From contig JBAXBP010000001.1 of the NCBI GenBank assembly GCA_037141915.1, positions 3,247 through 67,246 on the forward strand: 64,000 bases of DNA, read 5' to 3'. Both the position numbers and the translations under genes were made by a program. Of the stretch, positions 51,839 to 60,078 are shown one piece after another (the stretch's first letter is position 1; each line of letters opens with the position of its first letter). This DNA comes from CAIRDP01 sp037141915 (GTDB lineage: Bacteria; Bacteroidota; Bacteroidia; Bacteroidales; FEN-979). Below the pieces are notes generated by a model. The model did not search any database. It was not told the DNA's origin and worked only from the letters and a program-made list of their open reading frames with translations.

Positions 51839-53452
51839 ATGAAAAACCATTTAACTGAATCACCTGCCTGGAAATTGCTTGAGAACCATTTCCGGGCTGT
51901 TAAAGACATATCGCTAAGGACCCTTTTCAGCGAAGATCCTTCCAGGGCAGAACGTTTCCGAATTCAGGATGAAGGGATATATTTTGATTATTCAAAGCAC
52001 AGGATCACTTCCGAAACCATGGTTCTGCTTTTTGCCCTTGCCCGTGAAAGAGGGCTGGGCAAAAGGATAGCTGCCATGTTCTCGGGCGAAAAGATCAACA
52101 TCACCGAGAACAGGGCCGTACTTCACACCGCTTTAAGGGCCCCGAAGGGATCAACCGTCATGGTTGAGGGCCATAACGTGGTTCCTGATGTACATCAGGT
52201 ACTTGAGAAGATGAGCCGTTTTGCAAAAAGCATCCGGGGAGGGGAATGGAAAGGATTTACAGGCGCCCCGATAAAGAATATTGTCAATATCGGAATAGGG
52301 GGATCCGACCTGGGCCCGGTCATGGCCTATGAAGCCCTGAAATTCTATTCGCACAGGGACCTTGCATTTCGTTTTGTATCAAACATTGACGGGAACGATT
52401 TTTCAGAGGCGGTTCAGGACCTGTCTCCTGAAGAAACTCTTTTCATAGTTTCATCAAAGACCTTCACCACTCTTGAAACCATGACCAATGCCCGCACGGC
52501 AAGGAAATGGCTGCTTGACAAACTGGCTGATGATAAAGCTGTCGCAAGGCATTTCGTTGCTGTCTCAACCAATGAAAAAGAAGTCGCAGCCTTCGGTATC
52601 GACACTGCGAATATGTTTGGGTTCTGGGACTGGGTAGGAGGAAGGTACTCATTGGATTCTGCCATAGGATTGTCGACTATGCTGGCTATAGGGCCGGATA
52701 ATTTTTATCTGCTGCTGGATGGCTTTCACCAGATGGACGAGCATTTCCGCTCTGCGCCGTTTGAAAGGAACATTCCTGTGATCATGGGACTCCTGGGGGT
52801 CTGGTATATTGATTTTTTCGGGTTCAGCTCACAGGCTGTTCTGCCTTACGAAAACTACCTGAAACGATTCCCGGCATACCTTCAGCAGCTTACCATGGAA
52901 AGCAACGGCAAACAGGTTACGCTTGATGGTGACCGGGTTGATTATAATACCGGGGCTATTTACTGGGGAGAGCCGGGGACCAATGGCCAGCATTCGTTTT
53001 ACCAGATGATACACCAGGGAACTTCAATCATCCCATGCGACTTTATCGGCTTCAGGACTTCGCTGAACCATCTTGCGCTTCACCAGGACTATCTCATTGC
53101 AAACATGATCGCACAGGGCGAGGCCCTCGCCTTTGGGAAGTCCGTAAACGAAGTTAAAAATGAAGGGGTGCCTGGCAGCCTGGTGCCGCATAAGGTGTTT
53201 GAAGGGAACCGGCCGTCATCGGTGTTCTTCATGGAAAAACTCACACCCGGCGAGTTGGGCAAACTGGTTGCGATGTATGAGCATGCAGTTTACGCCCAGG
53301 GTGTGATATGGGGGATCAATCCCTTTGACCAGATGGGGGTTGAACTCGGGAAAGTGCTCGCAATGAAAATCATCCCCGAGCTTCTTGACAGGGACAGGCC
53401 TTTGCAGCATGATACATCCACGAATGAACTCATAGATTTTTACAGGGGCTGA
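51839..53452 (+). CDS. pgi: Glucose-6-phosphate isomerase
   Basis: The 537-residue cytosolic enzyme interconverts glucose 6-phosphate and fructose 6-phosphate. The phosphate-binding GIGGSDLGPVM is at about 152-162, IVSSKTFTTLETMTNA near 202, and the sugar-isomerase signature GVWYIDFFG followed by PYENYLKRFPAYLQQL near 321-345. The catalytic Glu lies in QLTMESNGKQV and the His/Lys in ALHQDY and GINPFDQMGVELGK. The length matches the long bacterial form. Confidence 0.96.
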   Translation: MKNHLTESPAWKLLENHFRAVKDISLRTLFSEDPSRAERFRIQDEGIYFDYSKHRITSETMVLLFALARERGLGKRIAAMFSGEKINITENRAVLHTALRAPKGSTVMVEGHNVVPDVHQVLEKMSRFAKSIRGGEWKGFTGAPIKNIVNIGIGGSDLGPVMAYEALKFYSHRDLAFRFVSNIDGNDFSEAVQDLSPEETLFIVSSKTFTTLETMTNARTARKWLLDKLADDKAVARHFVAVSTNEKEVAAFGIDTANMFGFWDWVGGRYSLDSAIGLSTMLAIGPDNFYLLLDGFHQMDEHFRSAPFERNIPVIMGLLGVWYIDFFGFSSQAVLPYENYLKRFPAYLQQLTMESNGKQVTLDGDRVDYNTGAIYWGEPGTNGQHSFYQMIHQGTSIIPCDFIGFRTSLNHLALHQDYLIANMIAQGEALAFGKSVNEVKNEGVPGSLVPHKVFEGNRPSSVFFMEKLTPGELGKLVAMYEHAVYAQGVIWGINPFDQMGVELGKVLAMKIIPELLDRDRPLQHDTSTNELIDFYRG

Positions 53453-53473
53453 TTCCTCTCCCGCTGAGGGCTT

Positions 53474-54019
53474 TTACCAGGCTTTATCGGCAGCATCCAG
53501 CTGCCGGCGGCAGTTATGGCAAAGATGCTGATCTTTCTGGTCAATATCTTCAACGTAAGTGCCTGAACGCATTACACAATCGGGTGTCATGCAGTGGATC
53601 AATCCAAAGGTGTGCCCCAGTTCGTGTATCACCTCTTTTGTGAATCTTTCGAGCAGAAGTTGGTCATCGGGTGCGATGCCATAGCGTTCATTGCTTAACC
53701 TGTACAGGGATGCAATCCCTGCATGCCCGTTCAACTCGGCCTGGCCAAAAATATAGGTCAGGATGGGGATAAAAAGATCCACGCTGAACATGCCTACCGT
53801 CTTCAGGGTCTGTGGCATCGACAAATTGTTAACGGCATGTAATAATTTATTCCCGTTATACTGTCTCCTGCCAGGATCGAAAAATTCACTTAAATCAAGA
53901 TGGGATTCTTTTATGATGACCGAATATTTAAATTCCAGTTTAACAGCTTCTGCTATCTTCTCAAGAAAATGTTTCCCGAAATACCCAAAGGAAATCAGTG
54001 TGATATTTGGTTGAGTCAT
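53474..54019 (-). CDS. Archaemetzincin-like metalloprotease
   Basis: The 181-residue protein has the extended zinc site HELGHTFGLIHC (HExxHxxGxxH followed by Cys) at about residues 127-138, then the characteristic CMTPDCVMRSG with the Met-turn and LCHNCRRQL, giving the CX4C...CX2C second zinc site of archaemetzincins. No signal peptide is seen, so it is likely cytosolic. The physiological substrate of the family is unknown. It lies 69 bases downstream of the response regulator on the same strand. Confidence 0.92.
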   Translation of the reverse strand: MTQPNITLISFGYFGKHFLEKIAEAVKLEFKYSVIIKESHLDLSEFFDPGRRQYNGNKLLHAVNNLSMPQTLKTVGMFSVDLFIPILTYIFGQAELNGHAGIASLYRLSNERYGIAPDDQLLLERFTKEVIHELGHTFGLIHCMTPDCVMRSGTYVEDIDQKDQHLCHNCRRQLDAADKAW

Positions 54020-54088
54020 CAGGAAATTATCAGGTTAAAATAGTTTTATATCCTGGGGGGATAAGTTGCTATGGCCGGTATGCAGTGA

Positions 54089-55429
54089 TCATTCATCGGG
54101 CTTCAGGTCATACTTTTTGATCTTGTTGTACAGAGTTACCCTGTCGACTTTCAATGCCTTGGCTGTACGGGTAATATTCCAGCTGTATTTATTCAGGATC
54201 TGGCGGATAAAGGTTTTTTCAAAATCATCCAGGCTCTCTATTGAATTATCGATCATGTCCTTTCCGAAAGGCAGGTCTTTCAGGGTGATCTTCTTTCCGT
54301 TCCCTATTACAATGGCCCTTTCTATCATGTTTTCCAGTTCACGGATATTGCCGGGGAAGGGATATTCCCCCAGTCTTTGCATAGCAGCGTCATCAATGGT
54401 GATAAGCGGCTTGTTCATGGTAGTGCAGTACTTTTTAATAAAATAATCGACAAGCAGGGGAATGTCTTCAACCCTCTCGCGCAGCGGAGGAACGTTGATA
54501 TTAACCACGTTCAGTCGGTAGTAGAGATCTTCCCTGAACGTGCCCTGCTCAACCATGCTTTTCAGGTCCCGGTTGGTTGCACAAATGACCCTGAAATCAG
54601 AGGATGTTTCCTTGTTTCCACCGACCCTCACGAACGATTTGGTTTCAAGTACCCTCAGTAATTCGATCTGCATTTTCGGGGAGATGGTAGCTATTTCATC
54701 CAGGAAGATGGTACCGCTGTCGGCCATCTCAAACCTGCCTTTACGGTTGTACATGGCCCCGGTAAAAGCCCCTTTCTCATGGCCGAACAATTCGCTTTCG
54801 AGGAGGCTTTCGGTAAGGGCGCCGCAATGAACGCTGACAAGGGGATAGTATTTGCGGGAGGAATTGGCATGAATAGCCCGTGCAATCAATTCTTTTCCTG
54901 TCCCACTTTCACCGGTGATGATGACTGAAGAATTTGACTGTGCGACGCTCTCAACCTGTTTCAGAACTTCTTTCATGGCTTGACTGTTCCCGATCAGGTC
55001 TTCAACGTTGTCAAGGGAAATGACTTTGTTTTTCAGGGTCTCATTCTCCTGGGCCAGCAAGATCTGTTTTGAGGCATTGCGTATAAGGTGCGAAAGATCG
55101 TCGGGGTCAAACGGTTTCGTGACATAGTCAAAAGCCCCGTCCTTTAATGCCATGACAGCTGTATTGACACTTGCAAAGGCCGTCATCACAATGACGATCG
55201 AATCATTCCTTAGCGATTTGATCCTCCTGAGCATTTCCAGCCCGTCCATGCCAGGCATTTTTATGTCGGCCAGGATGATATCAAAATGTGAGGATTCAAT
55301 GAGCTGCAACGCTTTTTTTGCATTTTCGGCGCAATCCACATGGTAGCCGTCTTCAATAAACCAGTTGCTTAAAGAATCCCTTACAGATTCTTCGTCGTCA
55401 ACGACTAAGATTGAAATCTTTCTGGCCAT
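54089..55429 (-). CDS. NtrC-type sigma-54-dependent response regulator
   Basis: The 446-residue protein has a receiver domain (phospho-acceptor Asp in IILADIKMPGMDG near residue 53). The AAA+ domain has the Walker A GESGTGKE, GAFTGA (the sigma-54-contact loop), FLDEIATISPKMQ and the arginine-finger region. A Fis-type HTH closes the protein (WNITRTAKALKVDRVTLYNKI). It is encoded 12 bases after the sensor kinase. The three palindromes upstream of the HybAB-like operon (61906-62010) are its probable binding sites, and a sigma-54-like promoter lies between them and the operon. Confidence 0.95.
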   Translation of the reverse strand: MARKISILVVDDEESVRDSLSNWFIEDGYHVDCAENAKKALQLIESSHFDIILADIKMPGMDGLEMLRRIKSLRNDSIVIVMTAFASVNTAVMALKDGAFDYVTKPFDPDDLSHLIRNASKQILLAQENETLKNKVISLDNVEDLIGNSQAMKEVLKQVESVAQSNSSVIITGESGTGKELIARAIHANSSRKYYPLVSVHCGALTESLLESELFGHEKGAFTGAMYNRKGRFEMADSGTIFLDEIATISPKMQIELLRVLETKSFVRVGGNKETSSDFRVICATNRDLKSMVEQGTFREDLYYRLNVVNINVPPLRERVEDIPLLVDYFIKKYCTTMNKPLITIDDAAMQRLGEYPFPGNIRELENMIERAIVIGNGKKITLKDLPFGKDMIDNSIESLDDFEKTFIRQILNKYSWNITRTAKALKVDRVTLYNKIKKYDLKPDE

Positions 55430-55441
55430 TATATTTTCATC

Positions 55442-57094
55442 TTAAGTTCTTATCAAAGGTATGGTTATCGAGAAAGTCGTACCCTGCCCCGGCTCGGACT
55501 TAACCTGTATCTTGCCGTTATGGCTTTGGATAATTCCATGTACAATAGCGAGCCCAAGCCCGATCCCGCTGGCTTTCTGCTTGGTCGAAAAGAAGGGTTC
55601 GAAAATATGGGGAATGTCTTCCGCAGATATCCCAATTCCATTATCGATGATCTCGAATCTTATATTTTCTTCGTTCGGATTTAGTGTGCGTATGGTGATC
55701 TCCCCGTTTTCATGAACGGCTTCACTTGAATTCACCAGCATGGCCACGCAGGCCTGCTTGATCTGGTTGGGGCTGCAGTAGATCAGGTCGGAGGTTGCCG
55801 TTAAATCGGTGTAGAAATGAATGTTCGCAATTTTTATCGGGTGGGTCATTAATTCGTATGTCTCCTGCAAAATCTCATGCAAATGACGGGGCTCGAAATC
55901 CTCCTGGTCTTTCTTTGAGAACTCCAACAGTCCTTTGACAATATCACCGCAGCGTTTGGCTTCACCTTCGATAAGCTTTAAATGTTTCAGCATGGAATCT
56001 CTTTTGCTGGCATATAATTCGGGATTGCTCAGCTGTTTATAGATCAGCTTGGTGTAAATGAGGATCCCCGATAAGGGATTGTTGATTTCATGGGCCACCG
56101 AGGATGACAGTTTCCCTAATGAAGCGAGACGTTCAATATGGATCATCTCATTCTGTGCCGCGCTTAACTCTTCAGATTTCTTCTGGACTTTGTATTCCAG
56201 CTGCTGGGACCAGTTTTCCAGCTCGTTTGTTGCAGCCTGCAGGTTGTCAAGCATCTCGTTAAATGCATAGGAAACCATTTTCATATCCTCAAGCTGGTTG
56301 GGCTTGATCACAAGGCGGGTACTGGTATCACCGTTTGCTACTGAGATACTTGCTTTGACCAGGGCATTCAGGGGCTTTTTGATATTCTGCCGGGTGAATA
56401 TCATAAGGACCGCTAAAAGCACAAGTGTCGCAAGGATAGCAAGAAGGAAAAATTTGGTCGAAGAGGTTTGTATGGCGGTATCAAGTTCGGCCAGCGGTAT
56501 CTTTATAATAAGTGAGCCAAGGATCTCTTCACTGGCGGGGTGGGCGTGGCAGGAACTTTCATAGCAGGATTTCTCGTTAAGAATGGGCAGTTTGATCAGA
56601 AGATGCCTGCTTTTATTGTCGTTGTGATTCATCCTGCAATAGCTGTCGGCATTGATGATCTTGTAATGCCTGCCTTTGCCGGGGAACATGGAGCCCAGAT
56701 TGTTATGGCAGCTGAGGCAGTTGGGATTGCTATGTGAAGTGCTGGTGTCTCCGGGAATGGAGGTGTAAACCAGGTTGTCATTGTTGTCGTACATGTTTAC
56801 TTCATCAATCCCAGGCATGGTATTGATGATATCGAGGGTATTCTGAAGAGTGCTTTTGTCATTCTCAAGCATGGAATGATAAAGGGATCCTCCTACAATA
56901 GAGCCGATGTTGTTCCCGTTCTGGCGGATCACGGTATTCAGATACTGCTCGTTGACCGAACGGAAAATGATACTGAAGGAAACGAAAAGAAGTACTGATG
57001 TAATGAAAATGACAAGAACAACCCGGCTGTATATCGATGAGCGGAACTGGACGTACTTCAGGAAAATCGACGTTAAGGTATTGTTTTTACTCAT
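55442..57094 (-). CDS. Sensor histidine kinase with CxxCH motif in the periplasmic domain
   Basis: The 550-residue form starts at the ATG at 57092-57094 (MSKNNTLTSIFLKYVQF). A membrane helix (about 24-45) is followed by a periplasmic domain of about 165 residues containing CLSCH (126-130), a c-type haem-binding motif, and CYESSCHAH (177-185), a CxxxxCH variant. A second helix (about 215-234), a HAMP domain, HisKA with His335 (SSSVAHEINNPLSG) and a HATPase domain (EIIDNGIGIS, GIGLGLAIV) complete it. It is paired with the NtrC-type regulator. It may sense redox state, oxygen or nitric oxide through haem, which is inference. Confidence 0.9.
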   Translation of the reverse strand: MSKNNTLTSIFLKYVQFRSSIYSRVVLVIFITSVLLFVSFSIIFRSVNEQYLNTVIRQNGNNIGSIVGGSLYHSMLENDKSTLQNTLDIINTMPGIDEVNMYDNNDNLVYTSIPGDTSTSHSNPNCLSCHNNLGSMFPGKGRHYKIINADSYCRMNHNDNKSRHLLIKLPILNEKSCYESSCHAHPASEEILGSLIIKIPLAELDTAIQTSSTKFFLLAILATLVLLAVLMIFTRQNIKKPLNALVKASISVANGDTSTRLVIKPNQLEDMKMVSYAFNEMLDNLQAATNELENWSQQLEYKVQKKSEELSAAQNEMIHIERLASLGKLSSSVAHEINNPLSGILIYTKLIYKQLSNPELYASKRDSMLKHLKLIEGEAKRCGDIVKGLLEFSKKDQEDFEPRHLHEILQETYELMTHPIKIANIHFYTDLTATSDLIYCSPNQIKQACVAMLVNSSEAVHENGEITIRTLNPNEENIRFEIIDNGIGISAEDIPHIFEPFFSTKQKASGIGLGLAIVHGIIQSHNGKIQVKSEPGQGTTFSITIPLIRT

Positions 57095-57116
57095 AGGATG
57101 ATAATCACTGCAATAT

Positions 57117-57147
57117 AAAAAAAACTGGCGATTTGACACCAGTTTTT
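57117..57147 (-). terminator. Intrinsic terminator after the GcvH-like gene
   Basis: AAAAACTGG (57120-57128) pairs with CCAGTTTTT (57139-57147) around a 10-base loop. On the minus strand the stem is followed by a T run (plus-strand A run at 57117-57124). It separates the HybAB-like operon from the kinase/regulator genes. Confidence 0.8.
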
Positions 57148-57193
57148 ATACTAATTCAATGTTAATGAAGCAAGGTCGTGATTTTCTCCGGTA

Positions 57194-57922
57194 TCAGCTT
57201 ATCGCTTCCCCGGGGGTTAAAAATGCCTTTTGAAAATCCTTCCAGATCTCTGGTGGCAGGTCGGGAAGAAGGTGGTCCCTCAGTTCGCCTCCGTCCTGAA
57301 AGGTTACCCCTGAGGCCTCGGGGGTATACTTCGGCATAGTGGTAGCCAGAAAGTCCTTGAACCTCAACAGTTCCATCTGTGACCAATCGGTTGCTGCCTC
57401 GGCCAGATAATATGAACTGGTTTCGGCTGTCCAGTTTACCGGTTTGATTTTATAGAGCCATCCCAATCCGTATGGATCTTCGTTCATAAGCCCGGGCTGT
57501 TCATTGAGAACCGGATTTGTTCCTGTGATACTGCCTGAGACAGGTGAATAGATCTCCAGAACTTTTCCTTCATGTTCAATCACGGACATTAATTCACCTT
57601 TTGCGATTTTCTCTTCGTATTTTTTCAGGAAAGTCACACTGACTTCGCCTGTGATGTGCAGAAGCAGATCATCAATGCCGACTTTTGCAATGCCTGATTT
57701 TGAAAGGTGAGCCCAGGTATGGCTGTTACTGTGGAAAACCCCCTGGGGGATTTTTAAAACACTGGTGGTAAGAATTCCAAAAGCCTTTTGGAGCTGGTGT
57801 TTTATCTTCACTTTCCTGTTCAGCATGATGGAGAAAGGAATAAGCAGGGCGAGGAATGCGATAATGATGAGGTATTCCATCCCCTTTGTCTCAAAAATAT
57901 TGTAATAACTGAAGCCGTCCAT
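57194..57922 (-). CDS. Membrane-anchored GcvH-like protein lacking the lipoyl Lys
   Basis: The 242-residue form starts at the ATG at 57920-57922 (MDGFSYYNIFETKGMEYL); a longer frame would overlap the NrfD-like gene. One membrane helix (about 15-35) is followed by basic residues, so the rest is cytosolic. The H-protein-like fold covers about 58-150: SNSHTWAHLSKSGIAKVGID, KIAKGELMSVIE and IYSPVSGSITGTN. At the lipoylated Lys position it has Gly119, with Lys120 next (EHEGKVLE). The C-terminal part (FKDFLATTM, FQDGGELRD, LPDLPPEIWKDFQ) is shared with the fusion protein at 60079. No gcvT or gcvP is present. A role as a subunit of the HybAB-like complex is inferred from the operon. Confidence 0.8.
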   Translation of the reverse strand: MDGFSYYNIFETKGMEYLIIIAFLALLIPFSIMLNRKVKIKHQLQKAFGILTTSVLKIPQGVFHSNSHTWAHLSKSGIAKVGIDDLLLHITGEVSVTFLKKYEEKIAKGELMSVIEHEGKVLEIYSPVSGSITGTNPVLNEQPGLMNEDPYGLGWLYKIKPVNWTAETSSYYLAEAATDWSQMELLRFKDFLATTMPKYTPEASGVTFQDGGELRDHLLPDLPPEIWKDFQKAFLTPGEAIS

Positions 57923-57947
57923 ATAATTTAGATTTACGATTGATATT

Positions 57948-59174
57948 TTATTCTTGTTTCTTTGCCCAGGAAGGGGAATCACGCAGCACCGGCATACGGT
58001 TGATGACCCACCTGAAAATCCATAATTCAGTAAATATCACGGTGAGGGTTACCACCACTTCCATCCAGGAAGGAATATAATGAACGGCAGCATCCCATCT
58101 GAAGCCGATCACCGTGACATTCAGCCTGTTCAGTATGATCCCGAGTATAGTCATGACAGAGGCTATACGGGCAAGTTTGATGTTATTCGTCCTGTAGCTG
58201 TAAAAAAAGAGCAGCATCGGAAGGAATACGAACCCCAGCATTTCAAGCAGGTACCAGTATCCCATTGGAGTGTTGATAAGGTCCCAGTGCCTTTCATGAA
58301 TGAAGACCAGAACCTGCAGGAAGAAGTAAGCGAACATGGCACCAGCACAGATCTTTGAAAGGCCTAAAATGATACCATTCTGGGCATGGTGGTCTTTATC
58401 GCTGATTTGTTTAAAAAACACCTTATGGCTGATAGAACCTTCGAAGATGACCATCGAAAGTCCGGCAAATATGCTGGAAACGAAAAACATGATAGGGATG
58501 AATTCCGAATACCATAAGGGGTGAATTTTCTCTTTTGCCATCAGGTAAAGAGCTCCGAGGCCCGACTGATGCAGGGTTGAAAGCGTAATTCCGAAAATTA
58601 CGGCCCCGATGGTCATGCCTGATAATATCTTATGTATCCTTCTGGCACCCAGCCATTCGGCAACTGCAGGAGAAAATTCAATCAGCTGGGCGATCATATA
58701 CAGCAGAAAATGCCATGCCACCAGGAAAAGCACCGAATTCACGCCGAAATTATTTCCTATGATGGGGTTAATGACATTCCATGGGCGGCCAAGATCAAGA
58801 AGGAGGGCGCCGGCGTAGAATACATAGGCAAGAAAGCCGTTCAGAACAGTCACCCTGACGATGGAATGATACTTTTTCATATTCAGGATGTATACCATGA
58901 ATGTGAGCACATAAGCTCCCCCTGCAAAGGCAACGCCGGTAACCACGTCAAAGCCGATCCATAAGCCCCAGGGAACATCCTGGGTGAGGTTGGTGATTGC
59001 ACCTATCCCTTTCCAGAAACGGATGATGATCAGCACAATTCCCAGCAGTATTATGGGTACCGAAATGATGTTGAACGGAGTAAGGATTTTCCCTTTTGGT
59101 TTAAGTTCGCCCATGAAGAACTTCAGGATTGGTTTCCCTTCATTATCCGGTGCCATGGTGATCTCTTTACTCAT
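57948..59174 (-). CDS. HybB/NrfD-type quinone-reactive membrane subunit
   Basis: The 408-residue protein has nine or ten membrane helices and fits the NrfD/PsrC superfamily, closest in layout to HybB: WGLWIGFDVVTGVAFAGGAYVLTF, LLDLGRPWNVINPI and LSTLHQSGLGALYLMA are typical. In related complexes this subunit exchanges electrons with the quinone pool. Its start overlaps the upstream ferredoxin-type gene by 4 bases, so subunits are probably made together. Confidence 0.92.
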   Translation of the reverse strand: MSKEITMAPDNEGKPILKFFMGELKPKGKILTPFNIISVPIILLGIVLIIIRFWKGIGAITNLTQDVPWGLWIGFDVVTGVAFAGGAYVLTFMVYILNMKKYHSIVRVTVLNGFLAYVFYAGALLLDLGRPWNVINPIIGNNFGVNSVLFLVAWHFLLYMIAQLIEFSPAVAEWLGARRIHKILSGMTIGAVIFGITLSTLHQSGLGALYLMAKEKIHPLWYSEFIPIMFFVSSIFAGLSMVIFEGSISHKVFFKQISDKDHHAQNGIILGLSKICAGAMFAYFFLQVLVFIHERHWDLINTPMGYWYLLEMLGFVFLPMLLFFYSYRTNNIKLARIASVMTILGIILNRLNVTVIGFRWDAAVHYIPSWMEVVVTLTVIFTELWIFRWVINRMPVLRDSPSWAKKQE

Positions 59175-60034
59175 ACTTCGTCCTCCTCGTTTTGGTTCTC
59201 TTTCTTAGTCGCCTGCTGAATGCCCAGGAGCAGTGCCGGGAAAAGCACAAATATGGAAGGCACGCTGTAAAGAAATCCCTTGGTGAGTGCAGGATAAGAT
59301 CCTTTATGAAGGTTGGTCTTCATCCCGAGTTCCTTGAAGCGGACGGGAGAAAGGTACATCCAGCATGTCCCTCCGGCTTCATGTTCACCATAGAGGTAAT
59401 CGACATACAGTTTCGGATTTTCAACGATACGTTTGCGTGCTTCGCTCAGGAGCTGGCGTCGGGTGCCATAAAACAAGGCCTCATTCGGACAGTTTGCAGC
59501 GCAGGCGGGCATTTCGCCTGTCTTCAGCCTGTTGTAACACATGTCGCATTTCTGGATCTTCGGATTAGGGCTGTGGTATTCAAACTTAGGTATGTCGAAA
59601 GGGCAGGAGACCATGCAATAACGGCATCCCATGCATTTTTCACCCCTCCAGATCACAGGCCCGGCTTTGGTTTTATGCATGGCCTGCGTAAGGCAGGCTG
59701 CAACACAGGCGGGCTCATTGCAATGCATGCATTGCATTTTAATGAACACCTTGCCTTTGGAGGTATTGTATTCGTTGACGACCGTTCGTTTTGTTTCGCT
59801 GGTTTTCCTCACCGGGGGCAGGTCCTTAGCCGGATCGGGCGGAGGCAGTCCGTTGGCATCGGCACAGTCGTATTCGCAACCATGGCATCCCTTGCATCGG
59901 GCTGAGTCATAAAGTACACCTCGAAATTCTATTTCATCATTCCCTTTTGGGGCGGCTTTCAGGTCCCTTCCTATGGTGAGCGCTGCTCCTGTTACACCGA
60001 GGACCCTGAAAAATCCACGTCGATTGATACTCAT
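59171..60034 (-). CDS. HybA-type protein with four [4Fe-4S] clusters
   Basis: The 287-residue protein has a Tat signal (MSINRRGFFRVLGVTGA) and cysteine sets for four [4Fe-4S] clusters: CKGCHGCEYDC, CMHCNEPACVAAC, CMGCRYCMVSCPF and CDMCYNRLKTG followed by CAANCPNEAL. A hydrophobic helix near the C-terminus (YSVPSIFVLFPALLLGI) anchors it, as in HybA. It should sit on the periplasmic side and pass electrons to or from the NrfD-like subunit. No hydrogenase or molybdopterin catalytic subunit is encoded nearby, so its electron donor or acceptor is unknown. Confidence 0.93.
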   Translation of the reverse strand: MSINRRGFFRVLGVTGAALTIGRDLKAAPKGNDEIEFRGVLYDSARCKGCHGCEYDCADANGLPPPDPAKDLPPVRKTSETKRTVVNEYNTSKGKVFIKMQCMHCNEPACVAACLTQAMHKTKAGPVIWRGEKCMGCRYCMVSCPFDIPKFEYHSPNPKIQKCDMCYNRLKTGEMPACAANCPNEALFYGTRRQLLSEARKRIVENPKLYVDYLYGEHEAGGTCWMYLSPVRFKELGMKTNLHKGSYPALTKGFLYSVPSIFVLFPALLLGIQQATKKENQNEEDEV

Positions 60035-60078
60035 GGTCTTTGTTTTTATATTGTGGATAGCTCAGTATGACCTTTAAT

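Noticed and set aside
51839..53452. Antisense open frames across pgi and other large genes as overlapping genes
   Set aside because: They have no start context or family resemblance and follow from the codon use of the real genes.
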